DNA of 64,000 nucleotides, taken from a bacterium 210820-DFI.6.37. Its GTDB lineage: Bacteria > Bacillota > Clostridia > Peptostreptococcales > Anaerovoracaceae. The position numbers were made by a program, and so were the translations under genes. The stretch lies in assembly GCA_020558355.1 (NCBI GenBank), contig JAJCKG010000007.1, positions 1-64,000 on the forward strand. Direction: 5' to 3'. How positions within the stretch are numbered: position 1 is the stretch's first letter; the number at the start of each line of letters is the position of its first letter. Positions 48,378 to 57,913 of this stretch are shown here, one piece after another. A model generated the notes under the pieces. The model made no database searches, was not told the DNA's origin, and worked only from the letters and a program-made list of their open reading frames with translations.

Positions 48378-49703
48378 TTATAGTTTCGCGATCCGCCCTT
48401 CCAGACTAAAGGTCTTTCCCTCTGTAACTTCTACGTCAACCAGCTTTCCTGTCAGCTCCGGGCCTGCCGGAAAGTTGATCAGTTTAAAGCCCTCGGTCCT
48501 GCCCGTATAGGTCTGGCTGCTGGTCTTACTTGGTCCTTCTACCAGCACTTTTTCGATCTTCCCTACATAGGCCGCGTTTTTCTTCGCAGAAATGGAATTG
48601 ACCAGCTCTACCAGCCGATTAAAGCGTTGGTGCTTTACGTTCTCCGGAATCTGGTCCTCATATTTTTCCGCCGGAGTTCCTTTCCTTATGGAATAGAGGA
48701 AGGTAAACGCGGAGTCATATTCTACCTGCCGCACAAGGTCCAGGGTCTCCTGAAAATCCTCTTCTGTCTCTCCCGGAAAGCCTACGATAATATCCGTGCT
48801 GATGGTTATCCCCGGCACAGCCTTTTTCAGCTTTTGAATCAGCTGAAGATAGGATTCTCTCGTATACCTGCGGTTCATCCTTTTAAGGACCCGGCTGCTG
48901 CCGGACTGGACCGGAAGGTGAATGTAATCGCACAGCTTGCCGCAGTCCACATAGGCCTGTATCAGCTTGTCGGACAGATCCTTGGGATGGGAAGTCATAA
49001 ACCGGATCCGCTCAAGGCCCTCCACCTCATTGAGGCGGTAGATCAGGTCCGCGAAATCGGTCTGCCCGTCACCCTGATAGGAATTGACATTCTGCCCCAA
49101 AAGGGTCACTTCCCGAACTCCGTCAGCCACAAGGCGTTTTACCTCATCCAGAATGTCCTCCGGCTTTCTGCTCCGCTCTCTTCCCCTGGTATAAGGGACA
49201 ATGCAGTAGGTACAGAAATTATTGCAGCCGTACATAATGTTGACAAAGGACTTGTGCTTGTACAGCCGCTTTGCCGGAAGCCCCTCTACAATCTCGCCTC
49301 CGTCCTCCCAGACATTGACGATCTTCTCCTTTTCGGTCAGCACACTGGAAAGCAGCTGCGGAAACTGATGGATATTATGGGTTCCGAAGATAATATCCAC
49401 CCAGGGATATTTTGTTTTAATACTGTCGATGATATGCTGCTGCTGCATCATACAGCCGCAGACACAGACTGTAAAGTCTGGATTTTCTTTCTTGAGGTGT
49501 TTTAGCTGTCCCAGGGTCCCGAAAAATCGTTTGTCCGCGTTTTCCCGGACGCTGCAGGTATTAATGATGACCACGTCCGCCCGGTCCCGCTCAAGACTTT
49601 CGGTAAAGCCCATTTCAGACAGCATTCCGGCGATGGTCTCTGAATCGTGCTCGTTCATCTGACAGCCGAAGGTGGTAATATGATATGTCCTATCCCAGTT
49701 CAT
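48378..49703 (-). CDS. miaB: tRNA-2-methylthio-N6-dimethylallyladenosine synthase MiaB
   Basis: Radical-SAM methylthiotransferase that modifies A37 of tRNAs reading U-starting codons. Present are the N-terminal UPF0004 cysteines (FGCQMNEHDSE, INTCSVREN, CVCGCMMQQ), the radical-SAM motif CNNFCTYCIVPYTRGRERSR and a C-terminal TRAM domain. The frame opens at 49760, but the ATG at 49703 gives MNWDRTYHITTFGCQ, matches the family length (441 residues) and overlaps the gpsA stop, so I use it. Confidence 0.95.
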   Translation of the reverse strand: MNWDRTYHITTFGCQMNEHDSETIAGMLSEMGFTESLERDRADVVIINTCSVRENADKRFFGTLGQLKHLKKENPDFTVCVCGCMMQQQHIIDSIKTKYPWVDIIFGTHNIHQFPQLLSSVLTEKEKIVNVWEDGGEIVEGLPAKRLYKHKSFVNIMYGCNNFCTYCIVPYTRGRERSRKPEDILDEVKRLVADGVREVTLLGQNVNSYQGDGQTDFADLIYRLNEVEGLERIRFMTSHPKDLSDKLIQAYVDCGKLCDYIHLPVQSGSSRVLKRMNRRYTRESYLQLIQKLKKAVPGITISTDIIVGFPGETEEDFQETLDLVRQVEYDSAFTFLYSIRKGTPAEKYEDQIPENVKHQRFNRLVELVNSISAKKNAAYVGKIEKVLVEGPSKTSSQTYTGRTEGFKLINFPAGPELTGKLVDVEVTEGKTFSLEGRIAKL

Positions 49704-50685
49704 GCTTTTTCTCTCTCCCCATAAGCAGTGTTTCCGCGTCGGCCGCGCTGGTCTTTCCATTTATTACATTGTACAGCTGCTCTGTAATAGGCATTTCCAC
49801 CTGCTCTCTTCTGGAAAGGTCATAGGCCGCCTCAGTTGTGAACATACCTTCCACTACCATGCCTACTTTTTCTGTCGCTTCCTTAGGATCCATTCCCTCT
49901 CCGATCATAATGCCGCAGCGCCGGTTTCTGGAATGCATGCTGGTGCAGGTAACGATCAGATCGCCCACTCCTGTAAGCCCCGCGAAGGTAGCGGGATCCG
50001 CTCCCATTTTCAGTCCCAGCCTTTTGATCTCCGCAAGACCTCTGGTCATCAGGGCCGCCTTGGCATTGTCGCCAAATCCCATTCCATCTGAAATACCCGC
50101 GGCCAGAGCAATGATATTTTTCAGTGCGCCGCCCAGCTCGACGCCGACCACATCCTCTGTCGTGTAGACCCGGAACCGTTCTGTAATGAAAATATCCTGC
50201 ACCTCTTCCGCAAGGGCCAGATCTTTACAGGCCGCCGCTACGGTAGTCGGCAAATTCCGCCCGACTTCCTCCGCATGGGAAGGACCAGACAGCACTACAT
50301 ATTTCGCGTCCGGAAGCTTGTCAAAAGCAATCTCCGACATCCGAAGCAAAGTCTTCTGCTCGATTCCCTTTGCCACATTGACCAGAATCATTTCCGGCTT
50401 TAAATAAGGCATGGCGTTTTCCAGAGCGCTTCTGAAATGCTGGGCCGGAGCGGAAAAGATCACCAGCCCCGCGCCGCTGACCGCTTCCTCTACGGTCTTT
50501 GCGATTTGCAGGTTATCATTGAATTTTATACCCGGCAGATATCTTACATTTTCCCGATTCTCCGAAAGCTCCTTCAGGTGCTCCGGGTTTACATCCCAGA
50601 TTTTCACCTGATGTCCCTTGCCGCTAAGGGTGATGGCCAGGGCTGTACCCCAGCTTCCCGCGCCTATGACACCGATCTGTTTCAT
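49690..50685 (-). CDS. gpsA: Glycerol-3-phosphate dehydrogenase [NAD(P)+]
   Basis: Makes sn-glycerol 3-phosphate for phospholipid synthesis. The N-terminal Rossmann motif is GVIGAGSWGTALAITLSGKGH. The catalytic lysine region is VELGGALKNIIALAAGISDGMGFGDNAKAALMTRGL. The length of 331 residues is normal. It follows plsY, which uses its product, with a 4-base overlap (50682-50685). Confidence 0.97.
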   Translation of the reverse strand: MKQIGVIGAGSWGTALAITLSGKGHQVKIWDVNPEHLKELSENRENVRYLPGIKFNDNLQIAKTVEEAVSGAGLVIFSAPAQHFRSALENAMPYLKPEMILVNVAKGIEQKTLLRMSEIAFDKLPDAKYVVLSGPSHAEEVGRNLPTTVAAACKDLALAEEVQDIFITERFRVYTTEDVVGVELGGALKNIIALAAGISDGMGFGDNAKAALMTRGLAEIKRLGLKMGADPATFAGLTGVGDLIVTCTSMHSRNRRCGIMIGEGMDPKEATEKVGMVVEGMFTTEAAYDLSRREQVEMPITEQLYNVINGKTSAADAETLLMGREKKHELG

Positions 50686-51422
50686 GATTTTTTCTCCTTG
50701 TCAAAAATACTCAAGATTGGCTCTTCCCCTTTGAACAGCCGAACAATATTGGCCCTGTGCTTTACCAGAATCAGAATGGCCAGGACACATCCCAGATAGA
50801 TAAAATCCGGTTCTAAAAAATAGCAGATCACTGGAAAGGACAAAGCCCCCAGCATAGAGCCCACCGACATTCTTCTGGAAATCAATACGCCGATCAGAAC
50901 CACTCCCAGAGCCGAAAGCCCCAGCAGCGGATTCAGCCCCAGCAGCGCGCCGAAGGCGGTGGCTACGCCTTTTCCGCCTTTGAACCTATATACTACCGGC
51001 CAGATATGGCCCAGCATAACGGCCACTACGCAGAGCATGCCGCACCAGCCGCCGCAGATCAAATCTCCCAAAAGAACCGAAACGACCCCTTTCAGGATAT
51101 CCACCACTAATGTAATGGCGCCCGCCTTTTTTCCCATGACCCGCAGGGCGTTGGTGGTTCCCGCGTTGCCGCTTCCTTCTTTTTTTATATCAAGGCCTCT
51201 GGACTTTGCCAGCAGAGTGGAGGGGGAAATGTTGCCGATGAAGTATGCCAGCAGCACCATAGCCGCCAGAACTGCAAGAAACCCTGCAAACTGCCCCGCA
51301 GAGCCGCCGCTGTCTCCGCCCAGAATCCAGTTTCCTGCAAGGCCCAGATCCTGATTTCCCGTCAGATAGATCGCGGTAGGCCCGTCAGCTCCTCCGATTA
51401 TTCCAATACTTGTATCATTCAT
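50682..51422 (-). CDS. plsY: Glycerol-3-phosphate acyltransferase PlsY with unusual N-terminal extension
   Basis: Integral membrane enzyme that transfers the acyl group of acyl-phosphate (made by PlsX) to glycerol 3-phosphate. The PlsY core has the three family motifs: KKEGSGNAGTTNALRV, GHIWPVVYRFKGGKGVAT and the later VKHRANIVRLFKGEE. Ahead of the first core helix is an extension of about 45 residues including SIGIIGGADGPTAIYLTG (residues 5-22). That motif is otherwise characteristic of the beta subunit of sodium-pumping decarboxylases. The start at 51422 overlaps the der stop by 8 bases and gives 246 residues. Confidence 0.93.
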   Translation of the reverse strand: MNDTSIGIIGGADGPTAIYLTGNQDLGLAGNWILGGDSGGSAGQFAGFLAVLAAMVLLAYFIGNISPSTLLAKSRGLDIKKEGSGNAGTTNALRVMGKKAGAITLVVDILKGVVSVLLGDLICGGWCGMLCVVAVMLGHIWPVVYRFKGGKGVATAFGALLGLNPLLGLSALGVVLIGVLISRRMSVGSMLGALSFPVICYFLEPDFIYLGCVLAILILVKHRANIVRLFKGEEPILSIFDKEKKS

Positions 51423-52740
51423 CTTCCTTGTCACCTTTTTCTCTGAATACAAATTTTAAAGAAGTTCCTTCAAATCCAAAGCCTTCCCGTATTTTATTCT
51501 CCAGATACCGGGCATAAGAAAAATGCATCAGTTCTCTGGAATTTATTTTAAAGGAAAAGAGCGGCGGCTTGACCCCTACCTGAGAAACGTAATAGATTTT
51601 TAATCGTTTTCCCTTATCCGCAGGCGGCTGCTTCATCATGGTCGCGTCAGCAATCAGACTGTTGAGCTGTCCTGTAGAAACCCGCATAGCCCGATTTTCC
51701 GCTACTGCCTTGGCTGCGGCCAGCACATTCCCCATTCGCTTTCCTGTCAGCACCGAAATGAAGATGGCCGGCGCGTAGGACATAAAGGTCAGCTCCTTCG
51801 CGATTTCTTTTCGGAACTGGTTCATGGTATTGGTTTCCTTTTCCACCAGATCCCACTTGTTGACCACGATAATGATCCCTTTTCCAGCCTCATGAGCCAC
51901 TCCCGCGATTTTCTTGTCCTGCTCTGTGATTCCCTCTGTAGCGTCAATCATGAGAAGGCACACATCGCATCGCTCTATCGCGGCTACAGCCCGCAGAACG
52001 CTGTAACGCTCGATGTTCTCATTGACCTTGCTCTTTCTTCGGATTCCGGCTGTATCGATGAGAAGATACTTTTCGCCGTCCTGTTCAAAAGGCGTATCGA
52101 TGGAGTCTCTTGTGGTTCCCGCAATGGGGGAAACAATAACCCGCTTTTCACCAAGCAGCGCGTTAATGAGCGAGGATTTTCCCACATTGGGTTTTCCAAT
52201 CACCGCGATTTTGGTTTCCTCTTCCTCCTCTGTCCCCGCGCCCTCCGGGAAATTGTCCACGATCAGGTCCAGCAGATCGCCGAAATTGAGCATATTGACG
52301 GAAGAAATGGCAATGGGTTCTCCCAGCCCCAGCTCATAAAAATCGTAAAAATCATCGGGCAGAGTCTGTTTATCCACCTTGTTTACAGTAAGGATCACCT
52401 TTTTTCCGGTCCGGGTCAGCATCATACCCACTTCCCGGTCCGCTGCCGTAAGCCCTTCTTTTCCATCCACCATAAACAGGATCACATCCGCCGTATCGAT
52501 GGCCACCTCTGCCTGCTCCCGCATCTGAGAGAGAATAATGTCCTTGCTGTCCGGCTCGATACCGCCTGTATCGATCAAGGCAAAGTGGATGCCCCTCCAT
52601 TCCGCTTCCGCGTAAATCCGGTCTCTCGTCACGCCGGGAGTGTCCTCTACAATCGCCACTCTCCGGCCTACGACTTTATTAAAAAACGTGGATTTTCCCA
52701 CATTTGGTCTGCCTACAACGGCAACGATGGGTTTACTCAT
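51415..52740 (-). CDS. der: Ribosome-assembly GTPase Der (EngA)
   Basis: Essential 50S-assembly GTPase with two tandem G domains: GRPNVGKSTFFNKV with NKVD, and GKPNVGKSSLINALL with NKWD. A C-terminal KH-like domain follows. The frame opens at 52758, but a GGGAGG site precedes the ATG at 52740, which gives MSKPIVAVVGRPNVGKST (441 residues). It lies between ftsY and plsY. Confidence 0.97.
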   Translation of the reverse strand: MSKPIVAVVGRPNVGKSTFFNKVVGRRVAIVEDTPGVTRDRIYAEAEWRGIHFALIDTGGIEPDSKDIILSQMREQAEVAIDTADVILFMVDGKEGLTAADREVGMMLTRTGKKVILTVNKVDKQTLPDDFYDFYELGLGEPIAISSVNMLNFGDLLDLIVDNFPEGAGTEEEEETKIAVIGKPNVGKSSLINALLGEKRVIVSPIAGTTRDSIDTPFEQDGEKYLLIDTAGIRRKSKVNENIERYSVLRAVAAIERCDVCLLMIDATEGITEQDKKIAGVAHEAGKGIIIVVNKWDLVEKETNTMNQFRKEIAKELTFMSYAPAIFISVLTGKRMGNVLAAAKAVAENRAMRVSTGQLNSLIADATMMKQPPADKGKRLKIYYVSQVGVKPPLFSFKINSRELMHFSYARYLENKIREGFGFEGTSLKFVFREKGDKEDE

Positions 52741-53629
52741 CGAAAATTCCTCCCGCAAATTCCTCCGGATCGAATTCCTTCAGATCATCGATCCCTTCTC
52801 CTACACCAATGTATTTGACAGCCATATCAAACTCATCCGCGATAGTAATGACAATGCCGCCCTTAGCTGTACCGTCCAGCTTCGTCAGGATGATGCCGGA
52901 AATATCGGCGCTTTCATTGAATTCCTTTGCCTGAGAAACGGCGTTTTTTCCAGTCGTAGCGTCCAGCACCAGAAGATTTTCTCTCAAAGCCTCCGGAAAT
53001 TCCCGGCTGATGACCTTGTTCATCTTAGCCAGCTCATCCATCAGGTTCTTTTTGTTCTGAAGCCGTCCCGCCGTATCGCAGATCAGCACATCGATGCCCT
53101 TTGCTTTGGCTGACTGAATCGCGTCATAAATAACGGCGGACGGGTCCGCTCCCTCCTGGTGGCTTATAACGTTGACGCCGACGCGCTCGCCCCAGATTTC
53201 CAGCTGCTGACTGGCCGCGGCCCGGAAGGTATCGGCTGCCGCCAGCATGACGGTCTTTCCTTCCTGCCTGCATTTGTGAGCAAGCTTTCCAATGGATGTG
53301 GTTTTTCCGCCTCCATTGATGCCGATCATAAGGATAATGAGAGGGGTTTCCTGACACAGCTGATGCCGCTCGCCTTTATCCATCAGCCGGGCAATAATTT
53401 TTTTCAGCTGATCTTTTACCTGCTCCGGCTCACTCAGATAATTGTTTTTTATATCGGACCTGAGCTGTTCGATAATATGCATCGTAGTTTCCATGCCGAT
53501 ATCGGAAGTAATCAGTATTTCTTCCAGATCATCCAGCAACTCTTCATCAATTGCGGGCCTTGCCAGGATCACATCTCCGATCCGCTCAGACAGCCGGCCA
53601 AAAAATCCTTTTTTCTTTCCAAATGCCAT
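52733..53629 (-). CDS. ftsY: Signal recognition particle receptor FtsY
   Basis: SRP receptor GTPase at the membrane; partner of Ffh and the SRP RNA at 31.1 kb. The NG domain shows GINGGGKTTSIGKLAHK, DTFRAAASQQLEIW and DTAGRLQNKKNLMDEL, ending in TKLDGTAKGGIVI and a GVGEGIDDLKEFDP tail. At 298 residues it has only a short N-terminal region, without the large acidic A domain of proteobacterial FtsY. This is common in Firmicutes. Confidence 0.97.
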   Translation of the reverse strand: MAFGKKKGFFGRLSERIGDVILARPAIDEELLDDLEEILITSDIGMETTMHIIEQLRSDIKNNYLSEPEQVKDQLKKIIARLMDKGERHQLCQETPLIILMIGINGGGKTTSIGKLAHKCRQEGKTVMLAAADTFRAAASQQLEIWGERVGVNVISHQEGADPSAVIYDAIQSAKAKGIDVLICDTAGRLQNKKNLMDELAKMNKVISREFPEALRENLLVLDATTGKNAVSQAKEFNESADISGIILTKLDGTAKGGIVITIADEFDMAVKYIGVGEGIDDLKEFDPEEFAGGIFDE

Positions 53630-53673
53630 CGTTTCTTCTCCTTTTTTCAGCGGGGCAAGCGCCGCTTCCCGCC

Positions 53674-56600
53674 TTATATTTCAAAATCGTCTCCCATGTT
53701 CAGGGAAAGCACCTTGGAAACGCCCTGCTCCGGCATAGTAACGCCGTAGAGAACATCCGCGTGCTCCATGGTCGCTTTCTGGTGAGTCACCAGAGTAAAC
53801 TGTATATCATGAAAGGTTTTCAGGTATTTCGCGAAACGCTCGATATTGGCGTCATCCAGGGCAGCCTCTACCTCATCCAGAATACAAAATGGAGTGGGCT
53901 TTGTTTTCAGAACCGCGAACATCAGCGCAATGGCGGTCATTGTTTTTTCTCCGCCGGAAAGCAGGTTGATATTCTGCAGCTTTTTCCCCGGCGGCTGAGC
54001 AATAATCTCAATGCCTGACTCCAGCGGATTCTTTTCATCATCCAGACGCAGCTCCGCATGCCCTCCTCCGAACAGCTCGGAAAAAACAGCCTCAAAGTGG
54101 ACGACCACCTGGTCAAAGCTCTCTTTAAAACGGGCTTTGATGGTCCGGTCCATATCCTCTATGATCTTTTTCAGACTGTCCGCCGCCTCCAGTATATCTG
54201 CCCGCTGGGAGGTGAGAAATTCATAGCGCTGGCTGACTGTCTCAAATTCCGTAATAGCGCCTACATTTACTTCCCCCAGCTCTTTGATCCTGGCTTTGAT
54301 CCTGCGGTTTTCCTTTACCGCCGCGGCCATTCCAAAGTCCTTTTGTTTAAACTCCATAGCCTGGATATAGGAAACCTCAAAGTCTTCCCACAGCTTTTCC
54401 TTATAGGTGTCCAGCTGGGTTTCATTTTTGGCTTCTTTGATTTCCAGCTCATATTTCTGGTCCTGCAAAGCGTTTACCTGCTGATCCAGCGCTTCTTTTT
54501 CGGAAGTCATCTGATTGATACGGGCCAGGTTTTCCGTCCTCTCCTGAGTCAGCTCCTGAAGATACTCCCGCAGATTTTCCTTTTCTTCTTCTTTTTCCTT
54601 TATGACCGCTTCCATACCGGAAAATCCGGACTGCAGCCGCTCCCGCTCTTCTTCAAGCCCGGAAAGCTGCTGCTCCTTATGGTGGATATCGCTCCTGTAT
54701 TCGCTGATCATAAGCCGGATTCTCTGGGCCATTTCATCCGCGCTGGCTTTCCGGTTCTCGCAGGCTCCCGCTTCGATCCTGGCGGCAGTAATAGCTTCAC
54801 TGAGCTGCTCCAGCCGCTCTTTCTTTTCGTCATACTGATCCAGCCGCTCTTCCGCAAGGCGCTGCCTTTCCTCTATGATTTCCCGCTCTTCCCGGATCTT
54901 CTTTTCCAGATCCAGGATCATATTCCCCGCGGATTCCTGTTCGCCTCGGATACGGTCCAGCTCCTGCTGCCACTTTCCGCTGTTTTCTTTAAAGTCCCTC
55001 AGCGTCCGTTCCGCCGCTGTTAATTCATTTTCTTTTCCAAGGACAGTCAGCTCCAGCTCCCGGCCCTGCTGGGCAAAACGGGCTGCACTCTCCCTGTTTT
55101 CCTGAAGCCGCAGCTGCAGATCAGAAAGCTGTTTTAAGGCGTCCTCCTTGCGCCTGCTGCCGCTTTTCAGCTTTTCCTCCAGCCTTGTAACTTCCGCCTT
55201 CCGCTCCAGAAGGTTCGCGGTCCTGTTCTTATACCGGCCGCCTGTAATGGCGCCTCCCGCGTTGATGATTTCCCCTTCCAGGGTGACAAAGCGCAGCCCC
55301 GCGGCTTTTTTGGAAAGCCGGACCGCGTGGTCCATGGTATCTACAATAACCACCCGGCCTAAAAGGTATTCCATAACCGGCCGGTAGTCTTCATCAAATC
55401 GGATACAGTCCGTCCCAAAGCCTTTGAAGCCCGGCTCCCGCTCCAGGTTTCTGTCATAGCGGCTCCTGCCGCCTCGTATGGAGGAAACCGGGAGGAAGGT
55501 CAGCCTTCCGGCCCTGTTTTCTTTTAACTTTAAAATCGCGTTCTGGGCGCTTTTGTCATCGGCGCAGACGATATTCTGAAGCGCCGCTCCCATTGCGGTC
55601 TCTATGGCCGTCTCAAATCCGGCCGGAACCGAGATCAGCTCCGCCACTGTGCCGAAAATTCCGGGAAGGGACGCTTTCATAATAAAGCGCACGGCATAGT
55701 TATAGCCTTCGTAATTGCTCTCCATTTCTTCAATGGTCTTTTTCCGTTCCGAAAGCTGGCCGATAAAAACCCGCAGCTCTTCCAGCTCCTTTGTAAGCTG
55801 CCGTTCCTTCGCGAGCTGCCGCGTTTCCGTTTCCCGGCAGCGGCTCTGCTCTCGTTTGTTCTGCTCCAGCTCTTCTTCCAGACTGGCTTTTTCTGCCCGC
55901 AGCTTGTTGAGCGCGTCCATGGTGTCCCGGCTGTCCGCTTCGCCGGAGCTTTTTTCCTGGCTGATCTGGCTTTTTCTGCGCTCCAGCGTTTCCTTCAGGT
56001 TTTCCAGACTGGTGATCTCCGCCTTTCTGGAGCTGATGCTGCTGTGGGCCCGGAACATCTCTTCTTTGTACCGGTCCGCCTGCTCCGCGGCCTGAGACAT
56101 TTCTTCCGTAACGGACGCGTGCTGCCGTATTTTTTCCTGGAGGGCCGCTCTGGTCCGTTCCATTTCCTGCTCTGCCGCGAGTCTGGTCTTTTGCAGCTCT
56201 TCCGCGTTCGCGCTTTCCTTTTCCAGCTTTTCTTTCAGCTGACGCAGCTCGTCTGTCAGCCGGTCCCGGCTGGCTTCTATGGTGCTGATTCTCTGGCTGC
56301 TGAGTTTTCCCTGACTGATCAGTCCGTTGATTTCCTCTGTATCCCGCATCAGCTTTTCCCGGCTCTGATCCATCAGCTGCTGCAGGTTTTCGCTGGCTTC
56401 CTTTGTATCTGTCAGCTGCTGGTCCAGCTCTTCCTTTTTTTCCCGTTTTTCTTCCAGATCGATCTTCAGCTCTGTAATGTCGTCTTTGAGATATTCATTT
56501 TTCAGTTCCAGGCTTTCGATGTTCTGAAGGGTGATATTGATTTCCAGCTCCTTGTGCCGGTCCCGCAGGCCTATGTACTCTCTGGCCTTGACGCTGTCTT

Positions 56601-57219
56601 CCCGCAGACCGTCGATGCGGCCTTCGATCTCGCCGATAATATCGTTGATCCGCTCCAGGTTGGCTGAGGTGGCGGAAAGCTTTCTTTCTGACTCCGCTTT
56701 TCTGGTGCGGTACATGACGATTCCGGCAGCCTCTTCAAAGATCTCCCGCCGGCTTTCTGTTTTATTGCTGACAATATCCGAGATCTTCCCCTGACCGATC
56801 AGGGAATAGCCATCAACGCCGATGCCCGTGTCCATGATCAGTTCCCGGATGTCCCGCAGCCTGCATGGGTTGCTATTAATGGAATATTCGCTTTCACCGG
56901 ACCGGAACATCCGGCGGGTAATGGCGACTTCATTATAGTCGATGGGAAGGGTTCCTTCCCCGTTATCGATGACCAGTGTGACCTCCGCCATACCTCTGGA
57001 TTTCCGGCTGGCGGTTCCGGAAAAAATGACCTCTTCCATTTTTCCTCCCCGGAGCATTTTCGGGCTCTGTTCTCCCAGGACCCAGCGGATCGCGTCACTG
57101 ATGTTGCTCTTGCCGCTTCCATTGGGCCCGATCACACAGGTGATCCCCTGATGGAATTCAATTGTCACTGGTTCCGCAAAGGATTTGAACCCGTGCATTT
57201 CAATTCGCTTAAAGTACAT
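53674..57219 (-). CDS. smc: Chromosome partition protein Smc
   Basis: Condensin ATPase of 1181 residues. N-terminal Walker A is GPNGSGKSNISDAIRWVLGEQS. Two long coiled-coil arms flank a hinge around residues 520-650 (IPGIFGTVAELISVPAGFETAIETAMG-like). The C-terminal head has the signature LLSGGEKTMTAIALMFAVLKTKP and Walker B FCILDEVEAALDDANIERF. It overlaps rnc by 11 bases and precedes ftsY, as in most Firmicutes (rnc-smc-ftsY). Confidence 0.97.
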   Translation of the reverse strand: MYFKRIEMHGFKSFAEPVTIEFHQGITCVIGPNGSGKSNISDAIRWVLGEQSPKMLRGGKMEEVIFSGTASRKSRGMAEVTLVIDNGEGTLPIDYNEVAITRRMFRSGESEYSINSNPCRLRDIRELIMDTGIGVDGYSLIGQGKISDIVSNKTESRREIFEEAAGIVMYRTRKAESERKLSATSANLERINDIIGEIEGRIDGLREDSVKAREYIGLRDRHKELEINITLQNIESLELKNEYLKDDITELKIDLEEKREKKEELDQQLTDTKEASENLQQLMDQSREKLMRDTEEINGLISQGKLSSQRISTIEASRDRLTDELRQLKEKLEKESANAEELQKTRLAAEQEMERTRAALQEKIRQHASVTEEMSQAAEQADRYKEEMFRAHSSISSRKAEITSLENLKETLERRKSQISQEKSSGEADSRDTMDALNKLRAEKASLEEELEQNKREQSRCRETETRQLAKERQLTKELEELRVFIGQLSERKKTIEEMESNYEGYNYAVRFIMKASLPGIFGTVAELISVPAGFETAIETAMGAALQNIVCADDKSAQNAILKLKENRAGRLTFLPVSSIRGGRSRYDRNLEREPGFKGFGTDCIRFDEDYRPVMEYLLGRVVIVDTMDHAVRLSKKAAGLRFVTLEGEIINAGGAITGGRYKNRTANLLERKAEVTRLEEKLKSGSRRKEDALKQLSDLQLRLQENRESAARFAQQGRELELTVLGKENELTAAERTLRDFKENSGKWQQELDRIRGEQESAGNMILDLEKKIREEREIIEERQRLAEERLDQYDEKKERLEQLSEAITAARIEAGACENRKASADEMAQRIRLMISEYRSDIHHKEQQLSGLEEERERLQSGFSGMEAVIKEKEEEKENLREYLQELTQERTENLARINQMTSEKEALDQQVNALQDQKYELEIKEAKNETQLDTYKEKLWEDFEVSYIQAMEFKQKDFGMAAAVKENRRIKARIKELGEVNVGAITEFETVSQRYEFLTSQRADILEAADSLKKIIEDMDRTIKARFKESFDQVVVHFEAVFSELFGGGHAELRLDDEKNPLESGIEIIAQPPGKKLQNINLLSGGEKTMTAIALMFAVLKTKPTPFCILDEVEAALDDANIERFAKYLKTFHDIQFTLVTHQKATMEHADVLYGVTMPEQGVSKVLSLNMGDDFEI

Positions 57220-57913
57220 TCATACCCCTTTCTATCGCGTCCTTTGCCGCGTTCTGCTCGGCCAGCTTTTTGCTCTTTCCGGTTCCGCGGCCCGCCGCTT
57301 CTCCCCGAATATCCAGCCTTACAGAAAATGTTTTATCATGGTCGGGTCCTTCTTCTTTTTCCAGCACATAGCGGATGTTCAGGATCCCGTTTGCCTGCAG
57401 CTGTTCCTGCAGCTCGGATTTGTAGTCCCGGTTGCTGAGCTTTCCTCGCCCCGCGTCCTGAAGATCCTCTTTAAAGATTTTCAATACAAAAGCCTTTGCC
57501 TGTTCATATCCGCCGTCAAGATAGATGGCCCCGATGACCGCTTCCATAGCGTCGGCCAGGATGGAGGCCCGGTCCCGTCCGCCGCACTTTTCCTCGCCCC
57601 TGCTGAACAGCATATGCCGGCCGATTCCCAGTCTTCGCCCTGCCTGCGCCAGGGATTTTTCGCATACAATGGAAGCCCGCATCTTTGTCAGGGTACCTTC
57701 TTCCGCCTGTGGAAGCGCCCGGTAAAGGGCTTCTCCTATGACTGCGTCGAAAAAAGCGTCTCCCAGAAATTCCAGCCGCTCGTTGTCATTAAGGCGGCTC
57801 TGGCCGTTTTCCTTGACATAGGAGCTGTGTGTCAGCGCCTTATCCAGCAGCTGTCTGTCCCGGAAAGTATATCCGATTTTTTTCTCAAATTCTTTACTGT
57901 TGTTCACCAGCAA
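57209..57913 (-). CDS. rnc: Ribonuclease III
   Basis: Double-stranded RNA endonuclease used in rRNA processing. The signature NERLEFLGDAFFDAVIGEALYR, with catalytic Glu/Asp and the later ADAMEAVIGAIYLDGG, is intact. A C-terminal double-stranded RNA-binding domain follows (about 160-230). The length is 234 residues. It overlaps plsX by 20 bases at the start and smc by 11 at the stop. Confidence 0.96.
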   Translation of the reverse strand: MLVNNSKEFEKKIGYTFRDRQLLDKALTHSSYVKENGQSRLNDNERLEFLGDAFFDAVIGEALYRALPQAEEGTLTKMRASIVCEKSLAQAGRRLGIGRHMLFSRGEEKCGGRDRASILADAMEAVIGAIYLDGGYEQAKAFVLKIFKEDLQDAGRGKLSNRDYKSELQEQLQANGILNIRYVLEKEEGPDHDKTFSVRLDIRGEAAGRGTGKSKKLAEQNAAKDAIERGMNVL

